The position numbers were made by a program, and so were the translations under genes. From contig CASEZJ010000002.1 of NCBI GenBank assembly GCA_949292525.1, positions 1 through 62,909 of the forward strand: 62,909 nucleotides of DNA. The letters run 5' to 3'. The stretch is from an uncultured bacterium. Its GTDB lineage: Bacteria > Bacillota_I > Bacilli_A > Acholeplasmatales > Anaeroplasmataceae. The notes below the pieces were generated by a model. The model was not told the origin of the DNA. It made no database searches and saw nothing but the letters and a program-made list of their open reading frames with translations. Below, piece by piece: positions 54,401 to 62,668 of this stretch. How positions within the stretch are numbered: position 1 is the stretch's first letter; each line of letters starts with the position of its first letter.

Positions 54401-56123
54401 TCATATCAATATCGTTAGTCAAATAATAACTAGCAGTATAATGTTTTTCTATTAAAGCTAAATCAGCCGGTTTTTCTATTAAAGTAAAATATTTTGCTAT
54501 TTCATTTTCTTTAATTGCATAAATCTGATTATATTCATCTAATTCTTCAATTAAAATACCATCACTATAGGCTAATATTTTTCCTTTTTTCGTAACATAT
54601 AAATAAACATCTTTATTAAATGGGATAGTTGTATCTTCTTCATCTATTACTAGTAAGTCTTCTAGTTTATCTTCATAATGTAGCTCAATAACTTTACTAG
54701 TAGATGATGGATAATAAATTAAATCTAGTTCTAAAACAGCTTCATTTAAAGCCGCATCAATCGCATTTATTACTACATGATATTTACCATTAGATTTTAA
54801 ATCACCAAGATCAGAAAGACTAAATTCTAACTCTTCACCAAATGAATCAATAGCTTTAATATGACTATTCTTTAATGCGTATAAACTATTAAATGTGTAG
54901 GTATTATTATTAAATATAATCGTAGGTTTATCATATACTTTAATGTCTTCAATTTTATCAGAACTTAACACATTACCAAATTCATCTGTTACAATAATTG
55001 TACAATCAACAACAATACCAGCTTTCAATGTGTCAGAATATTGATATTCAACAGTATATTTAGCATTATTAAAAGTCTTAACTACTAAATTAAATTCTTC
55101 ACCTATACTACTAAGTTTAATAGCTGTAGGCTTATTATATGTCATGACAATCGGCACAAATTTCGCATATAAAGTTATATTACCCTCACTATTTTTCTTA
55201 ACTTCAATAGGATCTACACTTACTAATTCTTCATAATTTTGATCGCTATAATAACCCATAAATGTATAACCTTCTATACTAGGTACAGGTATATAAAAAT
55301 CAGCTGTTAAGTAATTATATTCTGTAGGTCCATCATAAATCATACCTTCTAAGCCAATTATATTTATCTTATAACTACCAAATTCAAATTTAGGGTATAA
55401 TGTTATATCTCCACTTAAACCTAAAGTAGAAGTTACTTGGGTTTTATAATCACTATCTAAATACCAACCCATAAATGTATAACCTGACATTGTTGGTGTT
55501 TTGAAAGTGACAACTTTTTCAGAGCTATAAGAGGTTATGTTTTTATCTTCATAACTTGCTAAACCTAGCTCATAGCTTATATTGTATTTAATTGCCTCAA
55601 AAACACCTTCAATAGATATATTTTCTAGATTTAATGGTAATTTATTATCGTTTAAATAGTTACCTTCATAATACCAATTAACAAATTGGTATCCTTCTAA
55701 ACTAGGTTCTTTTAATAATAAGCTTTCACCATCTAAAATAGTATATGAATTAGGATTTGGATTGGTAACATCATTTGTTATATCTTTTGAACCAATAGAA
55801 AATGTATAATTTATATCATAATTAATAGGTTCAAATTTAGCATATAAAGATGTATCTTTATCGATCGTTGTATTGGTATACTTTGTATTAAAATCACTAT
55901 CTAAATACCAACCAACAAAGTTATATCCATTTATATCTAATTCTTCACCATCATATAATGTTACCTTTCCTGTTGTTTGTGAAGTAGCTACTACTTCATT
56001 ATCAACATAAAAATAAACATTATAATTTGTTTGGTTATTACCGCTATCAACATTAGTTTTAGAACAAGCTCCTAAAATTAATATAATTAATATCGGAATA
56101 ATAAGTTTAAAACGTTTAAGCAT
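48480..56123 (-). CDS. Giant multidomain surface lipoprotein (InlB, Ig-like, GLUG, Cys-rich modules)
   Basis: 2547 aa. Lipobox Cys20 (LILGAC). In order: about six InlB-type repeats (30-325, GYNFVGWYLDSDF); Ig-like modules (330-480); a first GLUG region (about 560-930, with GGLVGYNNGTINNSYTT and GGFVGRADG); a Cys/His module (about 945-1065, CTFCHKLF and CDYCDNIF); more InlB repeats (1100-1240); about ten Ig-like modules of 60-75 residues (1300-2040) with the recurring core DSFG and ATD.xGN; one InlB repeat; and a second GLUG region (about 2120-2547). No sortase motif. Such proteins act in adhesion or glycan binding. The gene has its own promoter region and a hairpin leader. Confidence 0.85.
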   Translation of the reverse strand: MLKRFKLIIPILIILILGACSKTNVDSGNNQTNYNVYFYVDNEVVATSQTTGKVTLYDGEELDINGYNFVGWYLDSDFNTKYTNTTIDKDTSLYAKFEPINYDINYTFSIGSKDITNDVTNPNPNSYTILDGESLLLKEPSLEGYQFVNWYYEGNYLNDNKLPLNLENISIEGVFEAIKYNISYELGLASYEDKNITSYSSEKVVTFKTPTMSGYTFMGWYLDSDYKTQVTSTLGLSGDITLYPKFEFGSYKINIIGLEGMIYDGPTEYNYLTADFYIPVPSIEGYTFMGYYSDQNYEELVSVDPIEVKKNSEGNITLYAKFVPIVMTYNKPTAIKLSSIGEEFNLVVKTFNNAKYTVEYQYSDTLKAGIVVDCTIIVTDEFGNVLSSDKIEDIKVYDKPTIIFNNNTYTFNSLYALKNSHIKAIDSFGEELEFSLSDLGDLKSNGKYHVVINAIDAALNEAVLELDLIYYPSSTSKVIELHYEDKLEDLLVIDEEDTTIPFNKDVYLYVTKKGKILAYSDGILIEELDEYNQIYAIKENEIAKYFTLIEKPADLALIEKHYTASYYLTNDIDMKDVPFEPFNSDNFSGNFYGNNHKISNLSYEFKLEKTSATIGLFGCSLGSIYDLTLENINFVISDYNTSSRADYNVYFGGLVGENRGIIKNVKVSGIIDGDKSKINSNVSFRISAGLVAGRNFNIIENVSSSGSVLGTVINSKYIAAAHSYIGGLVGYNNGTINNSYTTADVNGEASSQASYTTYDNSITLMHAGGFVGYMDNNSVISNCYASGNVSVKTTSYTSGQITINVGGFVGRADGKINSSADAPKINYCYASGNVEAYSKYTTTRVGGFVGHVYADIKFYRCFTISEASALYAGDDASFVAYNQTNGKYSPSYSYCYTADYNNKISSIIVVTKAELLTASFIGLNLGFSSTIWNILDGTCPTLKFFDLENEHIHVLSYHEASEGNCQIEGNIAHYECTFCHKLFKDEDAKEEVALNDVKTGLGEHSYIYYQKVEATCEEAGKEAYYICDYCDNIFDENKVETTEEELLIEPLGHDYQYSETIAPNFNEQIDGYDIYICSNDNSHLIYKNYVEWETLGITISFISEYSEHDSMFVEKGLENYNLPTPSYESHDFIAWYIDNNYNEEVTFPLTSNITLYAKWELKTLEITYVYSATLSDKDYIVYDRQKYKYGDEITLLGEPKDPNWEVTEKMIFNRWYCEGGESVEDGMIIQKDYILFAYYNTYTLSGIIYDEIKYIKLADANNLTPELFNAKLDDNANDDDKNIIKVKLFNNSSVIAGKTIDIYFEATNRGIKVSEALYDVLVLDTPSVTAPKEDIIVNETTISEALDLVSALDSTNESIDVIYEYPEFVIGDNVVNYQVIDLAGNVVEGSYNVYVYGLASFSCEEISNIKVDDNFYYLLEDLNFKATDCFNTNLEVDKSFRYLGYAKTSLEDTITLEKNESKYFYFEIREAGSYRFKTYCQDNFYLSIVNLDNQDVIIHNNKNNLNNTYSLDIGRYILDVSTLKGANIQEFSIYNVTGKFYEIYYELGDVVTDFSEYPGYDLNILATYSDESRKYYYLSDSVAVYGMPTITDSNITEITRDTIVDAELLEIVAADSYNVTLDISLEKVSESENTVTYRATATDVLNQTLTKDFVLNVYDKPILLETEIKNIRVNTKMEPATLGIKATDSFGKDISSSIELTYKTKEAGVDLIVRATAKDKLGQVVSRDYTFKVYDTPTVKTLHESYDLKLDTDLNQDILGIEIIDSYNMPLNIDINTTENVLAGREINYVVSAIDAANNEFETNIIIRYYDIPSYEIPKIGVNEDDEINKESLGIVVYDSFGLPVDFDLSFVSGEQIIGNIVIYKIEATDCVGNILDKNIEIKVYDPNGLKITNYNNSIKQINVDNPLRNFEVEAIDSFGEEPMIDIELTNGEKLNPGTVVDFYIIATDNAGNTVKSDLITNVSVFGDLSLKANFTENKVGMNEDFSKLVSFYDSFNVELTTYYEIEQDSYDLGDEINVKFYATDAIGNALNVNYVFSVERRCIYYVNDELYQIRWIGTNNLAPGNAPFLELDDPDFAGWLDENGNYVSYSNGKNLMSSTADDITVYAKFYEEISTVDELQNINLNGAYRLMNNLTLNSSFRPIGSLTSTAKENNFRGVIDFNNKEIKGLNFTNATDLVSGCMFTYNYGRIMNMKITKGKNTRFNSLAYINYGYIENISYNYGGIAYVENLSDASLDYFGAISYENYQTIEAAKVYLELTINDNLTSKSLYIGGIVAKNKGTINSSRVTGQITLNLSDTAYKTLYMGAIVGSNTKTITKTYSVCSLIISGSSPERTAHSLNVGGIAGTGGSLNYVYSQGDITIDVNNATGYPYTSYIGGIIGKTGNWISDIYYTGEISITNRLGHFYVGGLAGQAVYALRGYSTAKISVNLDDYTSTSGYVGGLFGEAKWGSSYKSDFNNLFFDGEITGNVFEYQNYIDDPLWASQSKEFYKGNSIFYSDSLVSVQGGTATSSSNFKDKYWQMDNITRNYASWRTYNGSYPTLEFNI

Positions 56124-56161
56124 AAGTAGATTCCCTCCTTTTTATATAAGATGCATGAAAA

Positions 56162-56200
56162 CATATAAATATTCACAATATTTATATGTTTTTTATTATA
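56162..56200 (-). promoter_or_regulatory. Leader hairpin and -10 box of the 2547-aa lipoprotein gene
   Basis: CATATAAATATT (56162-56173), CAC loop, AATATTTATATG (56177-56188): 12 perfect pairs. TATAAT lies at 56195-56200 on the minus strand, so the transcript should begin at or next to the hairpin; no good -35 is seen. The minus strand continues TTTTCATGCATCTTAT and GGAGGG. The same arrangement occurs at 62521-62561. Confidence 0.65.
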
Positions 56201-56228
56201 CAAAAAAAGTGAAGCACTTAAGCTTCAC
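56201..56228 (-). terminator. Second terminator between the two giant lipoprotein genes
   Basis: GTGAAGC (56209-56215) pairs with GCTTCAC (56222-56228); on the minus strand seven T follow. Immediately after it comes the TATAAT of the next gene. Confidence 0.85.
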
Positions 56229-56322
56229 GATTTATTTTAATACCACATATTAATTTTAACGCTTACGTTAATTTCATTGTTTTTAGGTTTAAAATTAATA
56301 CTAGTATTCTATTATACATCAC

Positions 56323-56379
56323 TAAAAATAGCACTAGAGAATAATAGTATAATTAAACTTACTTTTTAATCTAGTGCTA
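56323..56379 (-). terminator. Terminator of the 2014-aa lipoprotein gene (copy B)
   Basis: TAGCACTAGA (56329-56338) pairs with TCTAGTGCTA (56370-56379); TTTTTAGTG follows on the minus strand. The block to about 56412 is related to 46510-46600. Confidence 0.8.
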
Positions 56380-56452
56380 ATACTTTTTATATGTCTAAAC
56401 TCCCATTTTTTTAATATTCATAATTTTTAAATGTATAAAATGCTCTCTTTTA

Positions 56453-59400
56453 CTAATTTTTAATAATACTATAATATGGTTGATGAGCAAATTCACTAGC
56501 ATTTTCTTCGCTATCCGATAGATCTAAATCAACAATCTTATCTCCTTCATAAATAGTATATGTATTATTACTAGGGAAAGTAATACTTGTTAAACTATAA
56601 GAAGATATGCATCCTGTATAAATACATTTAGTATCTTCATGTATCTCAATTTCTTTAGCATCAGAAACAAAACCCACTATGGCTAAATAAGGATTTTCTT
56701 CATTACCTAAATAATAACCATTACCATATGTAGATACATTTAAATTACTAGTTGTTGCAACATCTATTATTTTAATTGTATTAGGTAAAGTTATATCTTT
56801 AAGATTAGGACAATCATAAAAATTATACCAAACTTCTTCTACACCTTCTTCAAGAACTACACTTTCAAGTTCTTGACAACTTATAAATGCCTCGCCAACT
56901 ATTACTTTAACATTACCAGGAATAACTAAATTTTTAATTTTTGTGCTATAAAAAGCATATAAATTTATTTTTGTTATATTGCTTGGTATATTTATACTTG
57001 TGAGGCCTGAATACATCGCAAATCCCTCAGGTATTTCCGTAATACTTGTAGGAAGTGTTAAAGAGCTTAAGTTATCACAATATTCAAAAGCATAACCACC
57101 AAGTTTTTTTACATTATTTGGTATAATTATATTTTCTAGTTTTGTCGAACCAAAAGCACGACCATTTATTGTTTCTAAACCTTTTGGTAAATTAATATTA
57201 GTAATACCTGTAGCTTGGAAAGCACCATAACCTATTTCTTTTAATGAAGATGGTAATATTACTTCTACTAAATTAGAGCTATTATAAAATGCTGACTCAC
57301 CAATAGCTATTAATCCCTCATTTAAAGTGATTTTATTTAAGGTTGATGCAAGTAAAGCTTGGTCTTTTATATATTTAGTATTACCTTTTAATTCTAATTC
57401 TTCTACACCTGATCCTTTAAACATATAAGATTCTAAATCTTCATCACCCATATAAATTAATTTTTTTAGGCCTCTATTATATCCCATCTCAAAGAAGTCA
57501 GAAATGGACATTCCATAAAAAGAATAAATAGATAACTCATCTAAATTAATATTAGTAAAAATATCTCCATCATCAATTGCTTTTAAATTTTTAGGGAGCG
57601 CTAAATTCTTTAATTTTGGTAAATATGAAAATGCTTGCTTACCAATATAGTATAAATTTTCCGGTAAAGAAATAGAAATTAGATTTTCTAGACTATTAAT
57701 GCTACCACCTAAAATAAACCTGGTATCTTCATGAACACTAAATTCTGTAATAGTAGAATCACTAACACTAACTAATATCAAATATGGATTAATATCATTA
57801 CCGATATATAAACCATTTTCATATTCATTATATTCTAGATTATAACAATTATTAAAAACGTAATTACCTAATTCTTCTAATGAATCAGATATAGTTATAT
57901 ATTTAGCTTGATTGCTGCTAAAAGCATAATCACCTATAATCTTACAATTACTTGGTACATCTATTCTTTCATATTCTTTACCACAATAGAATGCATCTTG
58001 TCCTATCTTTTCTAAAGAATTTGGTAACGTTATAGAATTAAATGTTAAGAATGCTAGGGAATAATTTGGAATTTCTTTAACCCCTTCAGGTACAACTAAA
58101 TCTGTTATAACTTTATTATCAACAATAAATTCTAAAATATATTCTTGTAATCCATAATAATTAAAGCTTATTGAAAAATAATCTTCTAAGCTTGATACAT
58201 AAAGTTTAGTTAGATATTTACAATTATCAAACGCACCATATTCTACATATTTTAAAGAACTTGGCAAACTTATACTTTCTAATGCCCAATTTTCAGCAAA
58301 TAAGCCACTATTAATTCTTTCTACACCTTCAGGTATAACTAAATCAGTAATTAATTTATCACCTAAATATAATGATTTAGAATAATAAGTCGGAATATAT
58401 TTGACATTAGAAACTCTAATATTAAAATAACTTACTAAATCAGAGATAGAAACATATTTAAGATTGTCACAATTTAGGAATGATTCATGCTCAATATAAT
58501 TAATACTGCTAGGAATATTAACTTTTTCTAAACTAGAACAGTTTTTAAAAGCATAACTACCTATATTAGCATCAACTATATTATTTAATACTATTTCTCT
58601 TACTCTTGCCATATTTTCAAATGAACCAGACGCTATTAAACCACCATTTACAATAATTATTTCTAAATTATTTGGAATATAGTATGTATCAGCACCATAT
58701 GTTCTATAACCTGTACTATTTGTTTCAAGTAGATATTCTTGATAAGCACTATATGAATTATTATAAAATTCTTTACCAAATAAATAACCAAGAGGATATA
58801 AAGCTGTACTTTCCTTAGGAACACCCATTTGACCAATAAACGGGATTTCTAATTGTTTTAAACTTGAGCAACCTGCGAATATATCTGCATAAATTGTAGT
58901 TACACTATTAGGTATCTTAATGCTTTCTAAACTTGTACAATTCTTAAACGCATAACTACTAATACTTACAAGTTCTTCAGGCATTACTACTGTTTTAAGG
59001 TTTGTACAATTCATAAAGACTTTAGAAGGTAAATAAGATATAGTGGCTTTCAATTCAACTTCTACTAAGCTACTAGCATCCATAAAACATGCTGTATTTA
59101 AAGTTTCGTAGTTATCTGGAATAATAAGTTTAGTAATGCTATTATTATTAGCAAATACATTACTGTCAACTACATTTAGTGTATAATCAATACCATTATA
59201 ATTAATAGTAGTAGGGAGTGTGTATGTGCCTACAATGTTTGGACTAATTAAACATAAAGTGGCTGTTTTATTTACTATATTAATTTGATATTTAGAATCA
59301 TTTAAATAAATATAAAAATTAACATCACCTTCATTAACAATATTAGATGTGTCTTGACACCAATTAGTTTCAAAAGTTTCAGGCAAATCAGAATTTGCAT

Positions 59401-62400
59401 ATATTACTAAATTAGGACTATTATAAATAGCATTCTTTTTAGCTCCTAATACATTGTTTCTAACATCAACTGTTTGTAAACTTGTCTTATTATATAAACT
59501 ATAACTAGCAAGAATCACATTTTCTTTAGTAAACACTAAATCTTTGGCCAATCCAAGATAATCAATAAAATAATTAGCATCATCTAAAACTAAATAAATA
59601 TAATCGTTTTCATTGATTAATTTTGTTTCCTTATTTATAGCAATAACATGAGCTAAAATTCCTGTCTTATTATCTAAACTTAACTCAATACTTGAATTAT
59701 TAATTACTTCTACTAAACGTAAGTCATCTCTAAAAGCATATGTTTCGATTTCTTTTAAGCTACTAGGAAGAGTTACACTATATAATTCATTATTATTGCT
59801 AAAAGCATAATTAGGAATAACTTCTACACCTTCAGGAATTATAAGATTACCTTTAATCTCTTCTCCATCTATTATTAAAGTCCTATTTCCTAAATTATTC
59901 ATAAAACGCAAATCATTAAATTGACACCAATCATTAATTGTTCCTAAGAAATTAATCGTGCAATTAGAACCGCTAAAGGCATCACTTGCTATATCTATTA
60001 AATTGTTAGGTATTTCAAGATATTCTAAATCACTAAAAGCATGACTGCCAATAGAATCTAGTTCATTATTAAGTTTTAAACTTGTAATCGATAAACCATA
60101 AAAAGCATAGCTTGGAATATTTGTTACCCCAGAAGGAATTACAAATTCTCCGTCTATATTTAGACCATTTAGAGATAATTTATTAACTTTTGTCATAAAA
60201 CTATGATCTGCAAAACTTAACCAATTAGAAATATCACCACTATAAGATAGTTCAAAATTCAATGGGTTTTTTGTATCTATTATATTTACTACATTTTTAT
60301 CAATAATAATTTTTGAGACATTTTGTGGCAAAATAGATAAATCGAGATTTTTTACATTACTAAAGGAAATACTTTCTAAATTAGGCGTTTTAACAAAAGG
60401 ATTATCTTCATAAGTTAGTTCTTGTGTTATTGTAAGTTTTTTAACATTTACCATATTTTTATCTTCAAAAAGATAGCCAATTTCACCACTATGATTAATA
60501 TTTACTGATAATAAAGGTGTTGAGACTTCTTCTAATGCCAAACAACCAGCTAATATAGCTGTTCCTAATGTTTCTAAATTATTAGGTAATTCTATTTTTT
60601 CTAGATATATATTATTGCTAAAAGCTCTACTTTCAATTTCTGTTACTGTTTCAGGAATTTTTATATTTTTAATTTTAGTACCACTTAATGCATTAAATCC
60701 TATTTCCTTTAAAGTATCAGGTAAAATTATCTCTTCGACATTTACATTTAATAAAGCATCACTAACTAATACATCGCCTGTAGTTAATTCAATTCGTTTA
60801 AGGTTATATAAACTATTTTCTTCACCATAACCATTAGGATATAGTTCTAACATATCTAAGAATTCAACATTAGATTTACCATCACCAAAGAATGGTGTAG
60901 TTACATATTCTATATTGTAACAATGATAAAGAATGCACATCCCCATTTCTTTAACACTATTTGGAATATAGATAGTTTTTAGATTACTACAATCATTAAA
61001 AGCATAATCACCAATTTTTTCTATACCATTTGGCAAAATCATTTCTTCTAATTTGGTCTTATAAAAAGCAAAACTACCTATTTCTTTAAGTTTAGTAGGT
61101 ATGTTAATACTATTTAAGCTAGTACAATTAGAAAAAGCATTATTAGCTATTATTTCTATATCTATAGGTAAAGTGACTTTATTTAGTTTTTCAGCATAAC
61201 TAAAATAAGAATCAGGAACCTGATTACCACTTAAAATAGTGATTTCTTCAACAGTTGACATATCTAATCCAAAAACATTTGTTAATGTTAAATTATCTAA
61301 ACTTTCATCTCTATAATGACCAAAGAAAGGAATTGTTAGCTTCTTAATTTTTGTATAAGCAAATATTCTTTCTTCTAAAACTAATTCCGGGTTAGTTAAT
61401 TTTATTTCTGCAATATTGGTATTGTTGAATGCTTTATAATCAATTCTAATAACACTACTAGGTATATCTAATTCTTCTAAAGATGAGCAATAGGCAAAGG
61501 CGCTTTTTCCAACACTTAAAAGCTTCTCAGATAAATCCACTTCTTGTAATTTAGTACAATTATAAAATGCACTATCTTCTATTTTATCTACTGTAGAAGG
61601 TATAATGATTTTTACTAGACTATTACAATTATAAAAAGAATTAACAGGAATTACAGTTTCACCTTCAGCAAGAGTAATATTTTCTACATAATAAGCATCA
61701 TAAAACATATTAGGAGCTAAACATGGTTTTGTCAAAATTATATTTTTTAAAGATTTTGGCAATGAACTATTATGCATATAATAAGTTCCACCAAACCAAT
61801 AGCTTAAATATGCATTATTAAGATTTGAACCTGAACCAATAAATGGGGCAGTAATACTTTCTACATTTTGACACGCACCAAAACAATTAGCTGAAATGTA
61901 AGTAATACTATTTGGTATTATGATTTCTTTAATTATTGAACCATCATCAATAATCTCACCCATTATTCTTGTTACTTGTATGTCGTTATAAACACTAGGA
62001 ATTACAAGTGTCGTGCCTTCAAGATAGTTAACTTTAATTAAATCATATGTTCCTTCTTCATTTAAAGCAAAGGACATTGCCTCTTGGTAATAACCACAAA
62101 TACTACATTTATGATCTACAAAATTATGATTTTCTTGTTCAAAGATTTCTTTACATCTACTACATGTTTTATAGTGAGTTGTTGCATCAAATGAATAATC
62201 ACTTAAAATATGTCCACCTTCAATTATTGTATCTTCAAAACTTATTTCCGTTTTCTCGTCAGGTAAAAAATATTTACCACACGTCACACAAAAACAATAC
62301 GCAATATTACCATTTGTTTCACATGTCTCTTCTACCTCAGCAACATATTTAAATTCATGTATATGTTCTTCAACCGGCTGATCACCACCATTATTAGAAT

Positions 62401-62497
62401 CACCGCCATTGTTAGGATCATTACTATTTGATCCATTATTGCAGCTAACTAATAGAAAAGTAGCAATTAAAATGCATAAAAAACTTTTAAATTTCAA
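56453..62497 (-). CDS. Giant BspA-type leucine-rich-repeat lipoprotein
   Basis: 2014 aa. TTG start at 62497, ten bases after AAAGGAG; no ATG fits the signal. Lipobox Cys19 (FLLVSC), a Ser/Asn/Gly/Asp linker, then Cys/His modules (about 44-140, CFCVTCGKYF, CSRCKEIF, CSICGYY). The rest is a long series of LRR_5/BspA repeats (for example LKEIGSFAFYKTKLEEMILP, IEKIGDYAFNDCSNLKTIYI), about 23 residues each, forming an elongated solenoid. The protein stops without a sortase motif. BspA repeats bind host matrix proteins or other bacteria in several gut and oral species. A group II intron lies just upstream. Confidence 0.88.
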   Translation of the reverse strand: MKFKSFLCILIATFLLVSCNNGSNSNDPNNGGDSNNGGDQPVEEHIHEFKYVAEVEETCETNGNIAYCFCVTCGKYFLPDEKTEISFEDTIIEGGHILSDYSFDATTHYKTCSRCKEIFEQENHNFVDHKCSICGYYQEAMSFALNEEGTYDLIKVNYLEGTTLVIPSVYNDIQVTRIMGEIIDDGSIIKEIIIPNSITYISANCFGACQNVESITAPFIGSGSNLNNAYLSYWFGGTYYMHNSSLPKSLKNIILTKPCLAPNMFYDAYYVENITLAEGETVIPVNSFYNCNSLVKIIIPSTVDKIEDSAFYNCTKLQEVDLSEKLLSVGKSAFAYCSSLEELDIPSSVIRIDYKAFNNTNIAEIKLTNPELVLEERIFAYTKIKKLTIPFFGHYRDESLDNLTLTNVFGLDMSTVEEITILSGNQVPDSYFSYAEKLNKVTLPIDIEIIANNAFSNCTSLNSINIPTKLKEIGSFAFYKTKLEEMILPNGIEKIGDYAFNDCSNLKTIYIPNSVKEMGMCILYHCYNIEYVTTPFFGDGKSNVEFLDMLELYPNGYGEENSLYNLKRIELTTGDVLVSDALLNVNVEEIILPDTLKEIGFNALSGTKIKNIKIPETVTEIESRAFSNNIYLEKIELPNNLETLGTAILAGCLALEEVSTPLLSVNINHSGEIGYLFEDKNMVNVKKLTITQELTYEDNPFVKTPNLESISFSNVKNLDLSILPQNVSKIIIDKNVVNIIDTKNPLNFELSYSGDISNWLSFADHSFMTKVNKLSLNGLNIDGEFVIPSGVTNIPSYAFYGLSITSLKLNNELDSIGSHAFSDLEYLEIPNNLIDIASDAFSGSNCTINFLGTINDWCQFNDLRFMNNLGNRTLIIDGEEIKGNLIIPEGVEVIPNYAFSNNNELYSVTLPSSLKEIETYAFRDDLRLVEVINNSSIELSLDNKTGILAHVIAINKETKLINENDYIYLVLDDANYFIDYLGLAKDLVFTKENVILASYSLYNKTSLQTVDVRNNVLGAKKNAIYNSPNLVIYANSDLPETFETNWCQDTSNIVNEGDVNFYIYLNDSKYQINIVNKTATLCLISPNIVGTYTLPTTINYNGIDYTLNVVDSNVFANNNSITKLIIPDNYETLNTACFMDASSLVEVELKATISYLPSKVFMNCTNLKTVVMPEELVSISSYAFKNCTSLESIKIPNSVTTIYADIFAGCSSLKQLEIPFIGQMGVPKESTALYPLGYLFGKEFYNNSYSAYQEYLLETNSTGYRTYGADTYYIPNNLEIIIVNGGLIASGSFENMARVREIVLNNIVDANIGSYAFKNCSSLEKVNIPSSINYIEHESFLNCDNLKYVSISDLVSYFNIRVSNVKYIPTYYSKSLYLGDKLITDLVIPEGVERINSGLFAENWALESISLPSSLKYVEYGAFDNCKYLTKLYVSSLEDYFSISFNYYGLQEYILEFIVDNKVITDLVVPEGVKEIPNYSLAFLTFNSITLPNSLEKIGQDAFYCGKEYERIDVPSNCKIIGDYAFSSNQAKYITISDSLEELGNYVFNNCYNLEYNEYENGLYIGNDINPYLILVSVSDSTITEFSVHEDTRFILGGSINSLENLISISLPENLYYIGKQAFSYLPKLKNLALPKNLKAIDDGDIFTNINLDELSIYSFYGMSISDFFEMGYNRGLKKLIYMGDEDLESYMFKGSGVEELELKGNTKYIKDQALLASTLNKITLNEGLIAIGESAFYNSSNLVEVILPSSLKEIGYGAFQATGITNINLPKGLETINGRAFGSTKLENIIIPNNVKKLGGYAFEYCDNLSSLTLPTSITEIPEGFAMYSGLTSINIPSNITKINLYAFYSTKIKNLVIPGNVKVIVGEAFISCQELESVVLEEGVEEVWYNFYDCPNLKDITLPNTIKIIDVATTSNLNVSTYGNGYYLGNEENPYLAIVGFVSDAKEIEIHEDTKCIYTGCISSYSLTSITFPSNNTYTIYEGDKIVDLDLSDSEENASEFAHQPYYSIIKN

Positions 62498-62520
62498 TAT
62501 TAATCAACTCCTTTATCTAA

Positions 62521-62561
62521 ATAAGATGCATAAAAACTATAAATATTCACAATATTTATAG
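62521..62561 (-). promoter_or_regulatory. Leader hairpin of the 2014-aa lipoprotein gene
   Basis: CTATAAATATT (62537-62547), CAC loop, AATATTTATAG (62551-62561): 11 perfect pairs. On the minus strand it is followed by TTTTTATGCATCTTAT and AAAGGAG, as in front of the 2547-aa gene. The outer pairs differ between the two copies but remain paired. TATTAT at 62575-62580 may be the -10. Confidence 0.65.
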
Positions 62562-62615
62562 AATTTATTCTTTAATAATAGGGTAGAGAAAATAAAATAA
62601 TTATTTTCCCTCCCA

Positions 62616-62649
62616 TTGCACCGTACGTACGGGTCCGTATACGGCGCTA
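62616..62649 (-). ncRNA. Group II intron domain V
   Basis: A 34-nt hairpin on the minus strand: TAGCGCCGTA / TACGGTGCAA outer helix with the AGC triad, a two-base bulge (AC), ACG/CGT inner helix and GACC tetraloop region. Length, bulge and triad match the catalytic domain V of group II introns. Confidence 0.8.
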
Positions 62650-62668
62650 CATTTATATTAAACACAAA

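Noticed and set aside
62047-62352. 101-aa plus-strand frame opposite the LRR lipoprotein gene
   Set aside because: It is antisense to the Cys/His module of a well-supported gene, has no ribosome site and its composition mirrors the other strand.
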